Part shown: piece by piece, positions 1-5,071 of the stretch
Layout of the letters: every line of letters starts with the position of its first letter
How positions within the stretch are numbered: position 1 is the first letter of the stretch
From: Acidobacteriota bacterium
GTDB taxonomy: Bacteria; Acidobacteriota; Terriglobia; UBA7540
Length of the DNA stretch: 5,071 nucleotides
NCBI GenBank assembly: GCA_021828225.1
Contig: JAKASH010000305.1
Location: 1-5,071 of the forward strand
Reading direction: 5' to 3'
Program-made: the position numbers and the translations under genes
Notes under the pieces: model-generated
Database searches by the model: none
Seen by the model: the letters and a program-made list of their open reading frames with translations, nothing else
Told to the model about the DNA's origin: nothing

Positions 1-226
1 CGTCTTCAAGAACGTCCAGCATTGCTTTTAATGCATGTAAAACTGCTCTAACACCTTTAACGCCAAGCCAAACCAAGAGTCGCTCTACGGAGATGGGCGG
101 GTCGGTCCAGTCAAGTTTCAATGGGGTTCCAGCGGTTCTCAAGGCTATTAAAACAAGTACCGCGTATAAAAGAATGGTACCCGCCAGTATCAGCTTAAGC
201 AGCCCGATAAATAAGCTCCAGGCCAT
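1..226 (-). CDS. Unrecognised membrane-anchored protein, 5' part only (75 codons, runs off the left edge)
   Basis: An open frame on the minus strand starts with ATG at 226-224 and stays open for 75 codons to the window edge, so the C-terminus is missing. The start is well supported: a GGGAGGTGG ribosome site (plus-strand 232-240) sits about 8 nt upstream. The translation begins MAWSLFIGLLKLILAG. Residues about 4-29 form one hydrophobic, leucine/isoleucine-rich helix with no obvious signal-peptidase site, so an N-terminal membrane anchor or uncleaved signal is likely. A short polar stretch (TPLKLDWTDPP, residues 34-44) follows, then an amphipathic helical segment with repeated hydrophobic positions (VERLLVWLGVKGVRAVLHALKAML). 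I do not recognise the family. It is divergent from the sigma-54-linked kinase operon and shares its upstream region. Its G+C (about 48%) is lower than that of the neighbouring genes, and it uses TTA, ATA and AGA codons. Confidence 0.7.
   Translation of the reverse strand, partial: MAWSLFIGLLKLILAGTILLYAVLVLIALRTAGTPLKLDWTDPPISVERLLVWLGVKGVRAVLHALKAMLDVLED
157..180. promoter_or_regulatory. Possible upstream activator site (inverted repeat GTACC-N14-GGTAC)
   Basis: Arms GTACC (157-161) and GGTAC (176-180) form a perfect 5-bp inverted repeat with a 14-bp spacer. It lies roughly 110-133 bp upstream of the predicted sigma-54 start point near 290, the usual distance for enhancer sites of NtrC-class activators. 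It falls inside the coding part of the divergent gene, and 5-bp arms often arise by chance, so this is only a candidate. Confidence 0.15.
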
Positions 227-263
227 GGCAGCCACCTCCCCTGTTTTGGTTAGATTACTCGGC

Positions 264-279
264 AGGCAGTAAAGTTGCT
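264..279 (+). promoter_or_regulatory. Sigma-54 (-24/-12) promoter for the kinase/activator operon
   Basis: The 16 bases AGGCAGTAAAGTTGCT match the sigma-54 consensus TGGCACGNNNNTTGCW. The GG of the -24 element is at 265-266, the GC of the -12 element at 277-278, and the GG-to-GC spacing is the required 10 bp. GGCA and TTGCT are exact; the T before GG and the CG after GGCA are not. Transcription would start near 290, leaving a leader of about 120 nt before the kinase gene at 413. The second gene of the operon encodes an NtrC-class activator, the partner that such promoters require. The assignment rests on motif match plus context. Confidence 0.55.
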
Positions 280-307
280 AAGGTTCACGGCCCAAGCTGG
301 TGCTGGT

Positions 308-318
308 AGGAAGTTCCT
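308..318. promoter_or_regulatory. Perfect 11-bp palindrome in the kinase leader
   Basis: AGGAAGTTCCT is an exact inverted repeat (AGGAA / TTCCT around a central G), lying between the predicted sigma-54 start and the kinase start codon. It could be an operator or a chance palindrome. Nearby, GGTTAG occurs at 248-253 and 364-369, and a TAACC/GGTTA inverted pair spans 349-368. No function can be assigned from sequence alone. Confidence 0.2.
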
Positions 319-412
319 CAAAGCCATGGACGTATTGTTTGCGCCTCTTAACCAGCAGGAGAGGGTTAGGCTTCGTTGACCGCTCCCAGGCGTTCAGCTA
401 GAATCGGATTGA

Positions 413-1966
413 ATGAGTCGCGCGACAAGCTCCGCGAGGCAGGTATTGAATAAACGCATCCTGAGCCTCCGATTCCGCACCCGGCTGGCGCTGGTGATGT
501 TCCTGATCACTGCAAGCACGAGCGCCATTTTGATGGTGGCCTACGTGCAGCACAACCGCCGCATCAAGGCTTACGTGGCCGGCCAAACCTCAGACCTTTT
601 GGAAATCATCCAATTGACTCAGGCGAGCGTCCCTTCCAAAGTTAATCGAAAACTGGCTCTCAGCGAATACCTAAGCGCGCTTAAAGGCGCCGGCCTTTCC
701 TCGATCAATGTTATTTCACCCACCGGAGAAGTGGTGGCCAGCACCAATCCCAAACAAGTGGGCAAGCGGGTCAAGCTGAGCAGGCGACGGCACCGAAGGA
801 CGGAAGGGCCCATCCAGATTACCGCTCAGCTGCGAGACATCGATGCCGACGTCGGCGCCGGCGCTGGGCAGCAGCACTATGACATCAAGTTCCCCATCAT
901 CCAGGGAGAGAAAGTTGTGGGATACGTGCAGGTGGGCGGGGAGATGGATGAAGTGGGTTCCATGCTGAACCATGTCTATTTGCTCTGGCTGGCCTGGATT
1001 CTGGGCACGATGCTGACAGGAATGTTTGCAGTGGTTTATCTGGCCTTCCGTTTTACCAAGCCGATTGATTTGCTGGTGGAAGGGGCGAATCAGGTGGCCC
1101 AGGACAATCTCTACGTGTCTCTGCCGACAACAGGCAGCAGGGATGAGATGGGACGCCTGGCTCAAACATTCAATCAAATGGTAGAAAGGCTACGCGAGAC
1201 CCGAAAGCTTCAGAAGCGGCTGAATGAAGCCGAGAAGTCTTCTTTGCTGGGCCATTTTGCCGCTACTGTGGCGCATGAGGTGCGCAACTCACTAAACTTT
1301 CTTAACCTGAGCATCGATCAGATCAGGGCAAAACGCTCGATTCTGAATGAAACACCGGGGCGCGAATTGAGCACCAGCCTCGCCAATATGAAGGAAGAAA
1401 TTACGCGCCTGAACCACCTGGTCAGCGATTTTCTGGTGGTCGGAAGGCCTACCGAACCTCAGCTTGTGCCGTGCGACATTGAGACCATCGTCGGACAGGC
1501 TGTGAGCGTGGTCGAAAATCAGGCATGCCAGCAACATATCCGAATTGTGGCCCATTTGCCTACAGACCTGCCCGCCCTTCAGGCAGATGCTGCGCAGTTG
1601 AAGACCTGCTTCCTCAACATTCTGACCAACTGTGTGCAAGCTATGCCGCAAGGCGGAGATATCCAGATCACAGCAAGAAGGATATCCAATAACGGGGGCG
1701 GCGGGCATCTTGAAATGCGCTTTCGCGATACGGGGCCCGGCATTCCACAAGACGATCAAGAAAAGGTCTTTGCCCCTTATTTTTCCACCAAGGCGACGGG
1801 TTTCGGCCTGGGCTTAGCCATTACCCGGAAGATTGTTGAGGATCACGGCGGTCGCGTTTCTATTTCCAATGAGAATACGCCTGGCACTACGTTGATTGTC
1901 GAATTGCCCCTCCCGGACGTCTCGGTGACCAACCCACCGGCTGTCGCCAGTTCGAGTATTGCCTGA
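413..1966 (+). CDS. Membrane-bound sensor histidine kinase (NtrB/ZraS-like; HAMP, HisKA, HATPase)
   Basis: This 517-residue protein should sense an extracytoplasmic signal, autophosphorylate on histidine and pass the phosphate to the activator encoded 12 bp downstream. A basic N-terminus (NKRILSLRFRTR) precedes TM1 (about 25-45). A periplasmic domain of about 140 residues contains INVISPTGEVVAS (98-110), typical of PDC/Cache-like sensor folds. TM2 is about 189-212. A HAMP linker follows (P217; DEMGRLAQTFN 244-254). The H-box is VAHEVRN with H288, E289 and N292; the usual Pro after the Asn is Ser. The catalytic domain has the N-box Asn406 (LTNCVQA), G1 box D439-TGPG, F-box FAPYF (453-457) and G2 GFGLGL (463-468), so it looks fully active. 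The ATG at 413 has only a weak GGA upstream. An in-frame TTG at 446, preceded by GAGG six bases before it, is an alternative that would trim 11 residues. The ligand is unknown. Confidence 0.93.
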   Translation: MSRATSSARQVLNKRILSLRFRTRLALVMFLITASTSAILMVAYVQHNRRIKAYVAGQTSDLLEIIQLTQASVPSKVNRKLALSEYLSALKGAGLSSINVISPTGEVVASTNPKQVGKRVKLSRRRHRRTEGPIQITAQLRDIDADVGAGAGQQHYDIKFPIIQGEKVVGYVQVGGEMDEVGSMLNHVYLLWLAWILGTMLTGMFAVVYLAFRFTKPIDLLVEGANQVAQDNLYVSLPTTGSRDEMGRLAQTFNQMVERLRETRKLQKRLNEAEKSSLLGHFAATVAHEVRNSLNFLNLSIDQIRAKRSILNETPGRELSTSLANMKEEITRLNHLVSDFLVVGRPTEPQLVPCDIETIVGQAVSVVENQACQQHIRIVAHLPTDLPALQADAAQLKTCFLNILTNCVQAMPQGGDIQITARRISNNGGGGHLEMRFRDTGPGIPQDDQEKVFAPYFSTKATGFGLGLAITRKIVEDHGGRVSISNENTPGTTLIVELPLPDVSVTNPPAVASSSIA

Positions 1967-1978
1967 GGATTAGCATCC

Positions 1979-3337
1979 ATGCCTGAAGGATCAGTTCTGG
2001 TTGTTGATGACGAGAAGCGGCAGCGGGAAATCTACCGGGACATCCTCCAGGACGAAGGTTACGAGGCGGTCACCGCTCCCAGCGCTGAGGCGGCTCTCAA
2101 CCTTGTTGCACAGAAGCGCTTCGACCTGGTCCTCACCGATCTCAACCTGACCGGAATCAACGGCATCCAGTTGCTCACCGAAATTGTGCGGGCCGACCCC
2201 ACCGTCGCCGTGGTCCTCATAACGGGTTATCCTTCCATCGAATCGGCGATCGACGCCACCCGGCGGGGAGTCTACCAATATCTGGAAAAGCCCGTGGACC
2301 GCGCGAGGCTTTTGGAAGTCGTCAACGACGCGCTCAATCGCCTGGCCGCCCTGAAGCGGACCATCCTTGGAAATTCCCCCGCCGTCAAGGAGATGGTCCG
2401 AATGATTGTGAAGGTGGCGCCCTCAGTTCACACCATCCTGATCCTCGGTGAAAGCGGAACCGGCAAGGAACTGGTTGCACGGGAAATTCACAAGCACAGT
2501 CCGCGGCATGACCAGCCGTTCCTGGCGGTCAATTGTGCAGCGCTCACCGAAACTTTGCTTGAAAGCGAACTTTTCGGCCACGAAAAGGGCGCTTTTACCG
2601 ACGCCCATCAACAAAAGAAAGGACTGTTTGAGAAAGCCAGCCACTCCACCTTGTTCCTCGATGAAATCGGCGACACCAGCCTGGCCTTGCAGGCCAAGAT
2701 TCTGCGGGCTCTTCAGGAGCGCGAGATCCTCCGTGTCGGGGGCACAGACCCCATCAAAGTGGACGCCCGCATTATTGCCGCGACCAATCGAAACCTGGAT
2801 CAACTGATGCGGGAAGGTAAGTTCCGCGAGGATCTTTATTACCGCCTCAAGGTGATTCCCGTCGTCTGTCCTCCTTTGCGCGAACGGAAGGAAGACATCG
2901 AAGAGTTGGCCATGCACTTTATGCACAGAGCGGCGCTTGCGGCGGGACGCGAGGTTCGGGGGATTTCATCCGAGGCGCTGGCAGCGCTCGAAAGTTATCG
3001 CTGGCCGGGAAATATCCGGCAGTTGGAGTGGGCTATCGAGCGCGCCGTGGTGCTGGGTGAAACATCTCAACTGGAACTTCGCGACCTTCCTCCGGAGGTG
3101 CTGGAGGCTGAAGAAGAAGCAAGCTTGACTGGGATTTGGACAGCGACCGCGCCGGCACCCGGGGAGGACCTGGTTCCCATCATTCCTGAAGGATCGTGGG
3201 AAGAACATGAGAAAGCAAAAATTATTCAGGCCCTGCAGCGCACCAACGGGAATATCACCCGTGCAGCCCAGCTTCTGGGCATGACCTTTCGCACGCTCCA
3301 ATATCGTTTGGAAAAGTTCGGCATCAAAAAAGCCTAA
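1979..3337 (+). CDS. NtrC-family sigma-54-dependent response regulator (receiver, AAA+, Fis-type HTH)
   Basis: This 452-residue protein is a phosphorylation-controlled enhancer-binding protein that uses ATP hydrolysis to remodel the sigma-54 RNA polymerase closed complex. The receiver domain (about 5-118) has acidic D10/D11, phospho-acceptor D54, T82 and K104. The AAA+ domain (about 130-360) has Walker A GESGTGKE (157-164), Walker B LFLDE (225-229), arginine residues R283 and R289 in KFREDLYYRL, and sensor II WPGNIRQLE (342-350). The sigma-54 contact loop reads GAFTDA (204-209) instead of the commonest GAFTGA. A variable linker (about 375-403) leads to a Fis-type helix-turn-helix (NITRAAQLLGMTFRTLQYRLEKFGI, 425-449, in two stretches: helix one around 425-434, recognition helix around 436-447). 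The ATG at 1979 follows GAGGA at 1965-1969, which overlaps the kinase stop codon. The short gap implies co-transcription and cognate pairing with the upstream kinase. Length and domain order are typical for the family. Confidence 0.95.
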   Translation: MPEGSVLVVDDEKRQREIYRDILQDEGYEAVTAPSAEAALNLVAQKRFDLVLTDLNLTGINGIQLLTEIVRADPTVAVVLITGYPSIESAIDATRRGVYQYLEKPVDRARLLEVVNDALNRLAALKRTILGNSPAVKEMVRMIVKVAPSVHTILILGESGTGKELVAREIHKHSPRHDQPFLAVNCAALTETLLESELFGHEKGAFTDAHQQKKGLFEKASHSTLFLDEIGDTSLALQAKILRALQEREILRVGGTDPIKVDARIIAATNRNLDQLMREGKFREDLYYRLKVIPVVCPPLRERKEDIEELAMHFMHRAALAAGREVRGISSEALAALESYRWPGNIRQLEWAIERAVVLGETSQLELRDLPPEVLEAEEEASLTGIWTATAPAPGEDLVPIIPEGSWEEHEKAKIIQALQRTNGNITRAAQLLGMTFRTLQYRLEKFGIKKA

Positions 3338-3495
3338 CACTCTCCCAATCTCTGTAATCCTCAACAACCTCATCCGTACCCCTTAGGCCCTCGGTCCCAT
3401 CCACATCGGAGGCCCGCGCAGAACTGCACTCAACCCCTTGTTATTTTCTGCCGAAGTTAAATACGGCTAATGAACGCAATCGAATATCGTGAAAA

Positions 3496-3501
3496 TATAA
3501 C
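3496..3501 (+). promoter_or_regulatory. Possible housekeeping -10 element upstream of the OmpR-type regulator
   Basis: TATAAC matches the TATAAT consensus at five of six bases and sits in an AT-rich patch (3479-3506) about 54 bp before the GTG start at 3555. No good -35 hexamer is found at 16-18 bp spacing. TTGTTA at 3438-3443 lacks a proper -10 at the right distance. I also looked for GG-N10-GC sigma-54 pairs in 3338-3554 and found none. The rest of this 217-bp gap shows no gene. Confidence 0.25.
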
Positions 3502-3515
3502 GAATTCCCGGCGCA

Positions 3516-3530
3516 CACCCGTGAAGGGTG
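3516..3530 (+). other. Small hairpin CACCC-N5-GGGTG in the leader of the OmpR-type regulator
   Basis: Arms CACCC (3516-3520) and GGGTG (3526-3530) are perfectly complementary around a 5-nt loop, ending 11 nt before the GAGGGG ribosome site of the downstream gene. It could affect translation or bind a protein, but it is short. It contains the alternative GTG (3528-3530) considered for the next gene. Confidence 0.25.
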
Positions 3531-3554
3531 AGTCCGGTCTTGAGGGGTTTTCCC

Positions 3555-4229
3555 GTGCGCATCCTTGTTGCTGAAGACGATCGACCGGTGGCGAGTTTTC
3601 TGAAGAAAGGCTTGGAGGCCGAGCATTACGCCGTGGACTTGGCTCCGGATGGGCAGGAAGCCCTTTACATGGCTGAGGAGTATGATTACGACCTTCTGGT
3701 TCTCGACTTGGTTTTGCCGAGGATGGACGGCCTGCAAGTTCTCAGACAGATTCGGACCAAGAAACAACCTTTGCCGGTCCTGGTGCTGACGGGTCGCTCG
3801 CGGGTGGAGGATCGTGTGAAGGGCCTCGACCTAGGCGCGGACGATTACCTGATCAAGCCGTTCGCCTTCCGCGAGCTCTCGGCACGCGTACGTGCGCTTC
3901 TGAGGCGCGGGAACCAGCCTCCTGACTTGAGCTTTCAGGTCGAGGACCTTGAAATGAACAGGGTGGACCGGACCGTCCGGCGCGGCGAAAGAAAAATCGA
4001 TCTGACCCCCAAAGAATTCGCGCTTCTGGAGTACTTGATGAGAAATGTCGGCCGGGCCGTTTCCCGCGCCATGATCATCGAGCACGTGTGGAATTTCTCA
4101 TTCGACACCATGACCAACGTGGTGGATGTCTACATCAATTACCTGCGGAAAAAGGTCAATGAAGGCTCTGAACGTCGGTTGATCCACACGGTCCGCGGCG
4201 TGGGCTACCGGATCGGCGATCCCAAATAG
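3555..4229 (+). CDS. OmpR/PhoB-family response regulator (receiver plus winged-helix DNA-binding domain)
   Basis: This protein of 224 residues has the usual length and two-domain layout of the family and should act as a transcription regulator of sigma-70-type promoters when phosphorylated. Numbering from GTG 3555, the receiver (1-115) has D8/D9, phospho-acceptor D51 (LLVLDLVLP), T79, and K101 in DDYLIKPF. The winged-helix domain (about 126-222) shows LTPKEFALLEYL (150-161), the recognition-helix region VVDVYINYLRKKV and the wing TVRGVGYRI (212-220). I prefer the GTG at 3555: GAGGGG at 3542-3547 lies 7 nt upstream and the protein then opens with the typical MRILVAEDD. An upstream in-frame GTG at 3528 would add nine residues but has its only purine-rich tract directly against the start codon. 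All receiver residues are intact, so it should accept phosphate. The next gene, 28 bp downstream, is a degenerate kinase-like protein. Output is CusR/PhoP-like in style; the targets are unknown. Confidence 0.94.
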   Translation: MRILVAEDDRPVASFLKKGLEAEHYAVDLAPDGQEALYMAEEYDYDLLVLDLVLPRMDGLQVLRQIRTKKQPLPVLVLTGRSRVEDRVKGLDLGADDYLIKPFAFRELSARVRALLRRGNQPPDLSFQVEDLEMNRVDRTVRRGERKIDLTPKEFALLEYLMRNVGRAVSRAMIIEHVWNFSFDTMTNVVDVYINYLRKKVNEGSERRLIHTVRGVGYRIGDPK

Positions 4230-4257
4230 ATCCCCGATTTGCGCTCCGAGTTCCCGC

Positions 4258-4986
4258 ATGAATTTTGAGGAAGAATTGCTTGAAAATCAAAGGCGTCAAG
4301 ACAACCTCGTCAGGGTTCTCAGAGGCCTTATCCATAAGTTGAGCCAGCCGTTGACGGCCTTGCACGGGTCACTGGAAGTGGCTCTGATGGGAAAGATTGA
4401 TAAAGATACGTGTCGTGGGGTGCTTCGGCAATCAATCGAGGAAACTGACCGCATGATTGAAGTCCTGGAAACCCTTCGAGAAGTCCTGGATGCCGAGGAC
4501 CCCGGGGACGATTTCCACCCGGTACGCTGGCGGAACCTGATAGCCCAAGCGCTGGAAGACCTTGCTCCGATGGCCTGCAACAAGGGATTGCAGTTGGTCC
4601 TGGGACCCATGGCGGACGTTTATGTGAAGGTTAACCCGCTGCGTGTCGATGCCGCCCTGCGCGAACTTCTCCGGCAGGCGATCCGTCGGAGCGCTCGAAC
4701 TGGAGTCATTCGGATCGAGCTCTCAAGCCAGGAGCGCTGGGCGTCGCTCTCGGTTTGGGACGACAGTTTGCCGCAGGATGCGGCCGGGCAAGCAGAGAAA
4801 TCTCAGCCAGCCGCTTCATTTACAGAAGTTTTGGAAGGAACGCTGCCCGAATGGTGGATTCTCGAACGCACCATCAAAGGCCAGGGTGGATGGTTAGAGA
4901 TCGAGGAGATTCCTCCCGCCGGTCTCCGATGCCGCCTTTACCTCCCGTTAACTCCCTCTGAGGCTCAGAGGCCGTCCTCCGCTTAA
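4258..4986 (+). CDS. Soluble histidine-kinase-like protein with degenerate ATP-binding domain (possible phosphotransferase or pseudokinase)
   Basis: This 242-residue protein has no membrane segment and no sensor domain. Residues 8-79 form a helical hairpin like a HisKA dimerisation domain, with candidate phospho-acceptor H26 in LIHKLSQPLTAL (24-35). The acidic residue that normally follows the His is K27, and the position of the usual Asn/Thr is Q30. Residues about 87-232 resemble a HATPase fold (VNPLRVDAALRELLRQA, 125-141), but the Mg-binding Asn of the N-box is Q140. The G1 motif DxGxG reads WDDSLP (167-172) and G2 is replaced by LPEWWILERTIKGQGG (196-211), so the ATP-contacting glycines are missing. 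The end LRCRLYLPL (223-231) matches the usual last strands. ATP-dependent kinase activity is therefore doubtful. Its position 28 bp after an intact OmpR-type regulator suggests a job in that regulator's phosphorylation, as a phosphotransfer protein (compare Spo0B and ChpT), a phosphatase or a scaffold. The ATG start has only a weak GAG (4248-4250) upstream, but no other start codon lies between it and the preceding gene's stop. Confidence 0.85.
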   Translation: MNFEEELLENQRRQDNLVRVLRGLIHKLSQPLTALHGSLEVALMGKIDKDTCRGVLRQSIEETDRMIEVLETLREVLDAEDPGDDFHPVRWRNLIAQALEDLAPMACNKGLQLVLGPMADVYVKVNPLRVDAALRELLRQAIRRSARTGVIRIELSSQERWASLSVWDDSLPQDAAGQAEKSQPAASFTEVLEGTLPEWWILERTIKGQGGWLEIEEIPPAGLRCRLYLPLTPSEAQRPSSA

Positions 4987-5038
4987 TAGCTTGCGGAGTG
5001 ATGTCCGGGCCGGTGGAAAGCAAAAATATTTTAGGGAC

Positions 5039-5062
5039 GCGGCTCTCTGCAAGAGGTGCCGC
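5039..5062. other. Strong stem-loop downstream of the last gene (possible transcript end)
   Basis: GCGGC (5039-5043) pairs with GCCGC (5058-5062). Inside it TCTCT pairs with AGAGG (one G-T pair), with one bulged T and a GCA loop, giving about 10 stem pairs. It lies 53 bp after the stop codon at 4984-4986. No T-run follows on the + strand before the window ends, so a classical intrinsic terminator is not shown. On the - strand a T-rich stretch (complement of 5022-5033) follows, but only after a few non-T bases. It could be a terminator, an mRNA-stabilising hairpin or part of the next locus. Confidence 0.35.
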
Positions 5063-5071
5063 TGGAATACA

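Noticed and set aside
193..200. Perfect 8-bp palindrome GCTTAAGC upstream of the sigma-54 promoter
   Set aside because: It is within the coding part of the divergent gene, short, and has no partner site, so chance is the simplest explanation.
716..1177. Minus-strand open frame of 153 codons opposite the kinase gene
   Set aside because: Lies wholly inside a clearly real kinase gene. The product is His/Gln-rich with no recognisable domain and is best explained as a shadow of the opposite strand.
1292..1759. Minus-strand open frame of 155 codons opposite the kinase catalytic region
   Set aside because: Antisense to conserved HisKA/HATPase motifs, with no domain or convincing ribosome site.
2423..2926. 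Minus-strand open frame of 167 codons opposite the AAA+ domain
   Set aside because: Antisense to the most conserved part of the sigma-54 activator; the open frame follows from the constrained codons of the real gene.
3386..3415. Possible terminator hairpin (GGCCcTC ... GAGGCC) after the sigma-54 activator gene
   Set aside because: The stem has only six pairs with a bulge, a loop of about 15 nt and no T-run after it; too weak to call.
3438..3466. TTGTTA as a -35 hexamer for the OmpR-type regulator
   Set aside because: At 17 bp spacing the -10 position reads ATACGG, a poor match; the better -10 (TATAAC) is much too far away.
5007..5022. GG-N10-GC spacing resembling a sigma-54 promoter after the last gene
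   Set aside because: Only the GG and GC dinucleotides fit. The -12 element reads AAGCA instead of TTGCA and the -24 element lacks the A of GGCA.

Overview
This window reads as a bacterial chromosomal segment dominated by signal transduction. It holds four complete genes on the + strand, all of two-component type, and the 5' end of one divergent gene on the - strand. Coding is dense and mid-to-high GC; the left-hand partial gene is visibly lower (108 G+C in 226 bases, about 48%). The gene style (a membrane kinase with an AHEVRNSLNFLN H-box paired with an NtrC-type activator, GTG starts, weak ribosome sites) would suit Acidobacteriota or a deltaproteobacterial-type lineage. This is an impression from protein style, not a demonstrated assignment. 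No mobile element, CRISPR array, tRNA or rRNA is visible.

Layout. Positions 1-226 (-) encode the N-terminal 75 residues of an unrecognised membrane-anchored protein that runs off the left edge. Positions 227-412 form a divergent intergenic region with a good sigma-54 (-24/-12) promoter match at 264-279 pointing to the right. Genes 413-1966 (membrane sensor histidine kinase) and 1979-3337 (NtrC-type sigma-54 activator with a receiver domain) are 12 bp apart and form a clear kinase/regulator operon. A non-coding stretch of about 217 bp (3338-3554) carries a possible -10 element and a small hairpin, then comes an OmpR/PhoB-type response regulator (3555-4229, GTG start preferred). After 28 bp follows a 242-residue soluble histidine-kinase-like protein (4258-4986). 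The last 85 bp contain a strong imperfect stem-loop.

How they may work together. The first pair looks like a complete, catalytically intact two-component system. Its activator class uses sigma-54, and a sigma-54-type promoter lies upstream of its own operon, so positive autoregulation is plausible. The second pair is unusual. The OmpR-type regulator is intact, but its neighbour keeps a histidine-bearing dimerisation hairpin while the ATP-binding motifs (N, G1 and G2 boxes) are replaced. That protein therefore resembles a Spo0B/ChpT-like phosphotransfer or phosphatase/scaffold protein more than a working kinase. One intact kinase, two receivers and one apparently ATP-less histidine protein suggest a possible branched relay. 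That model is inference; the motif losses are seen directly.
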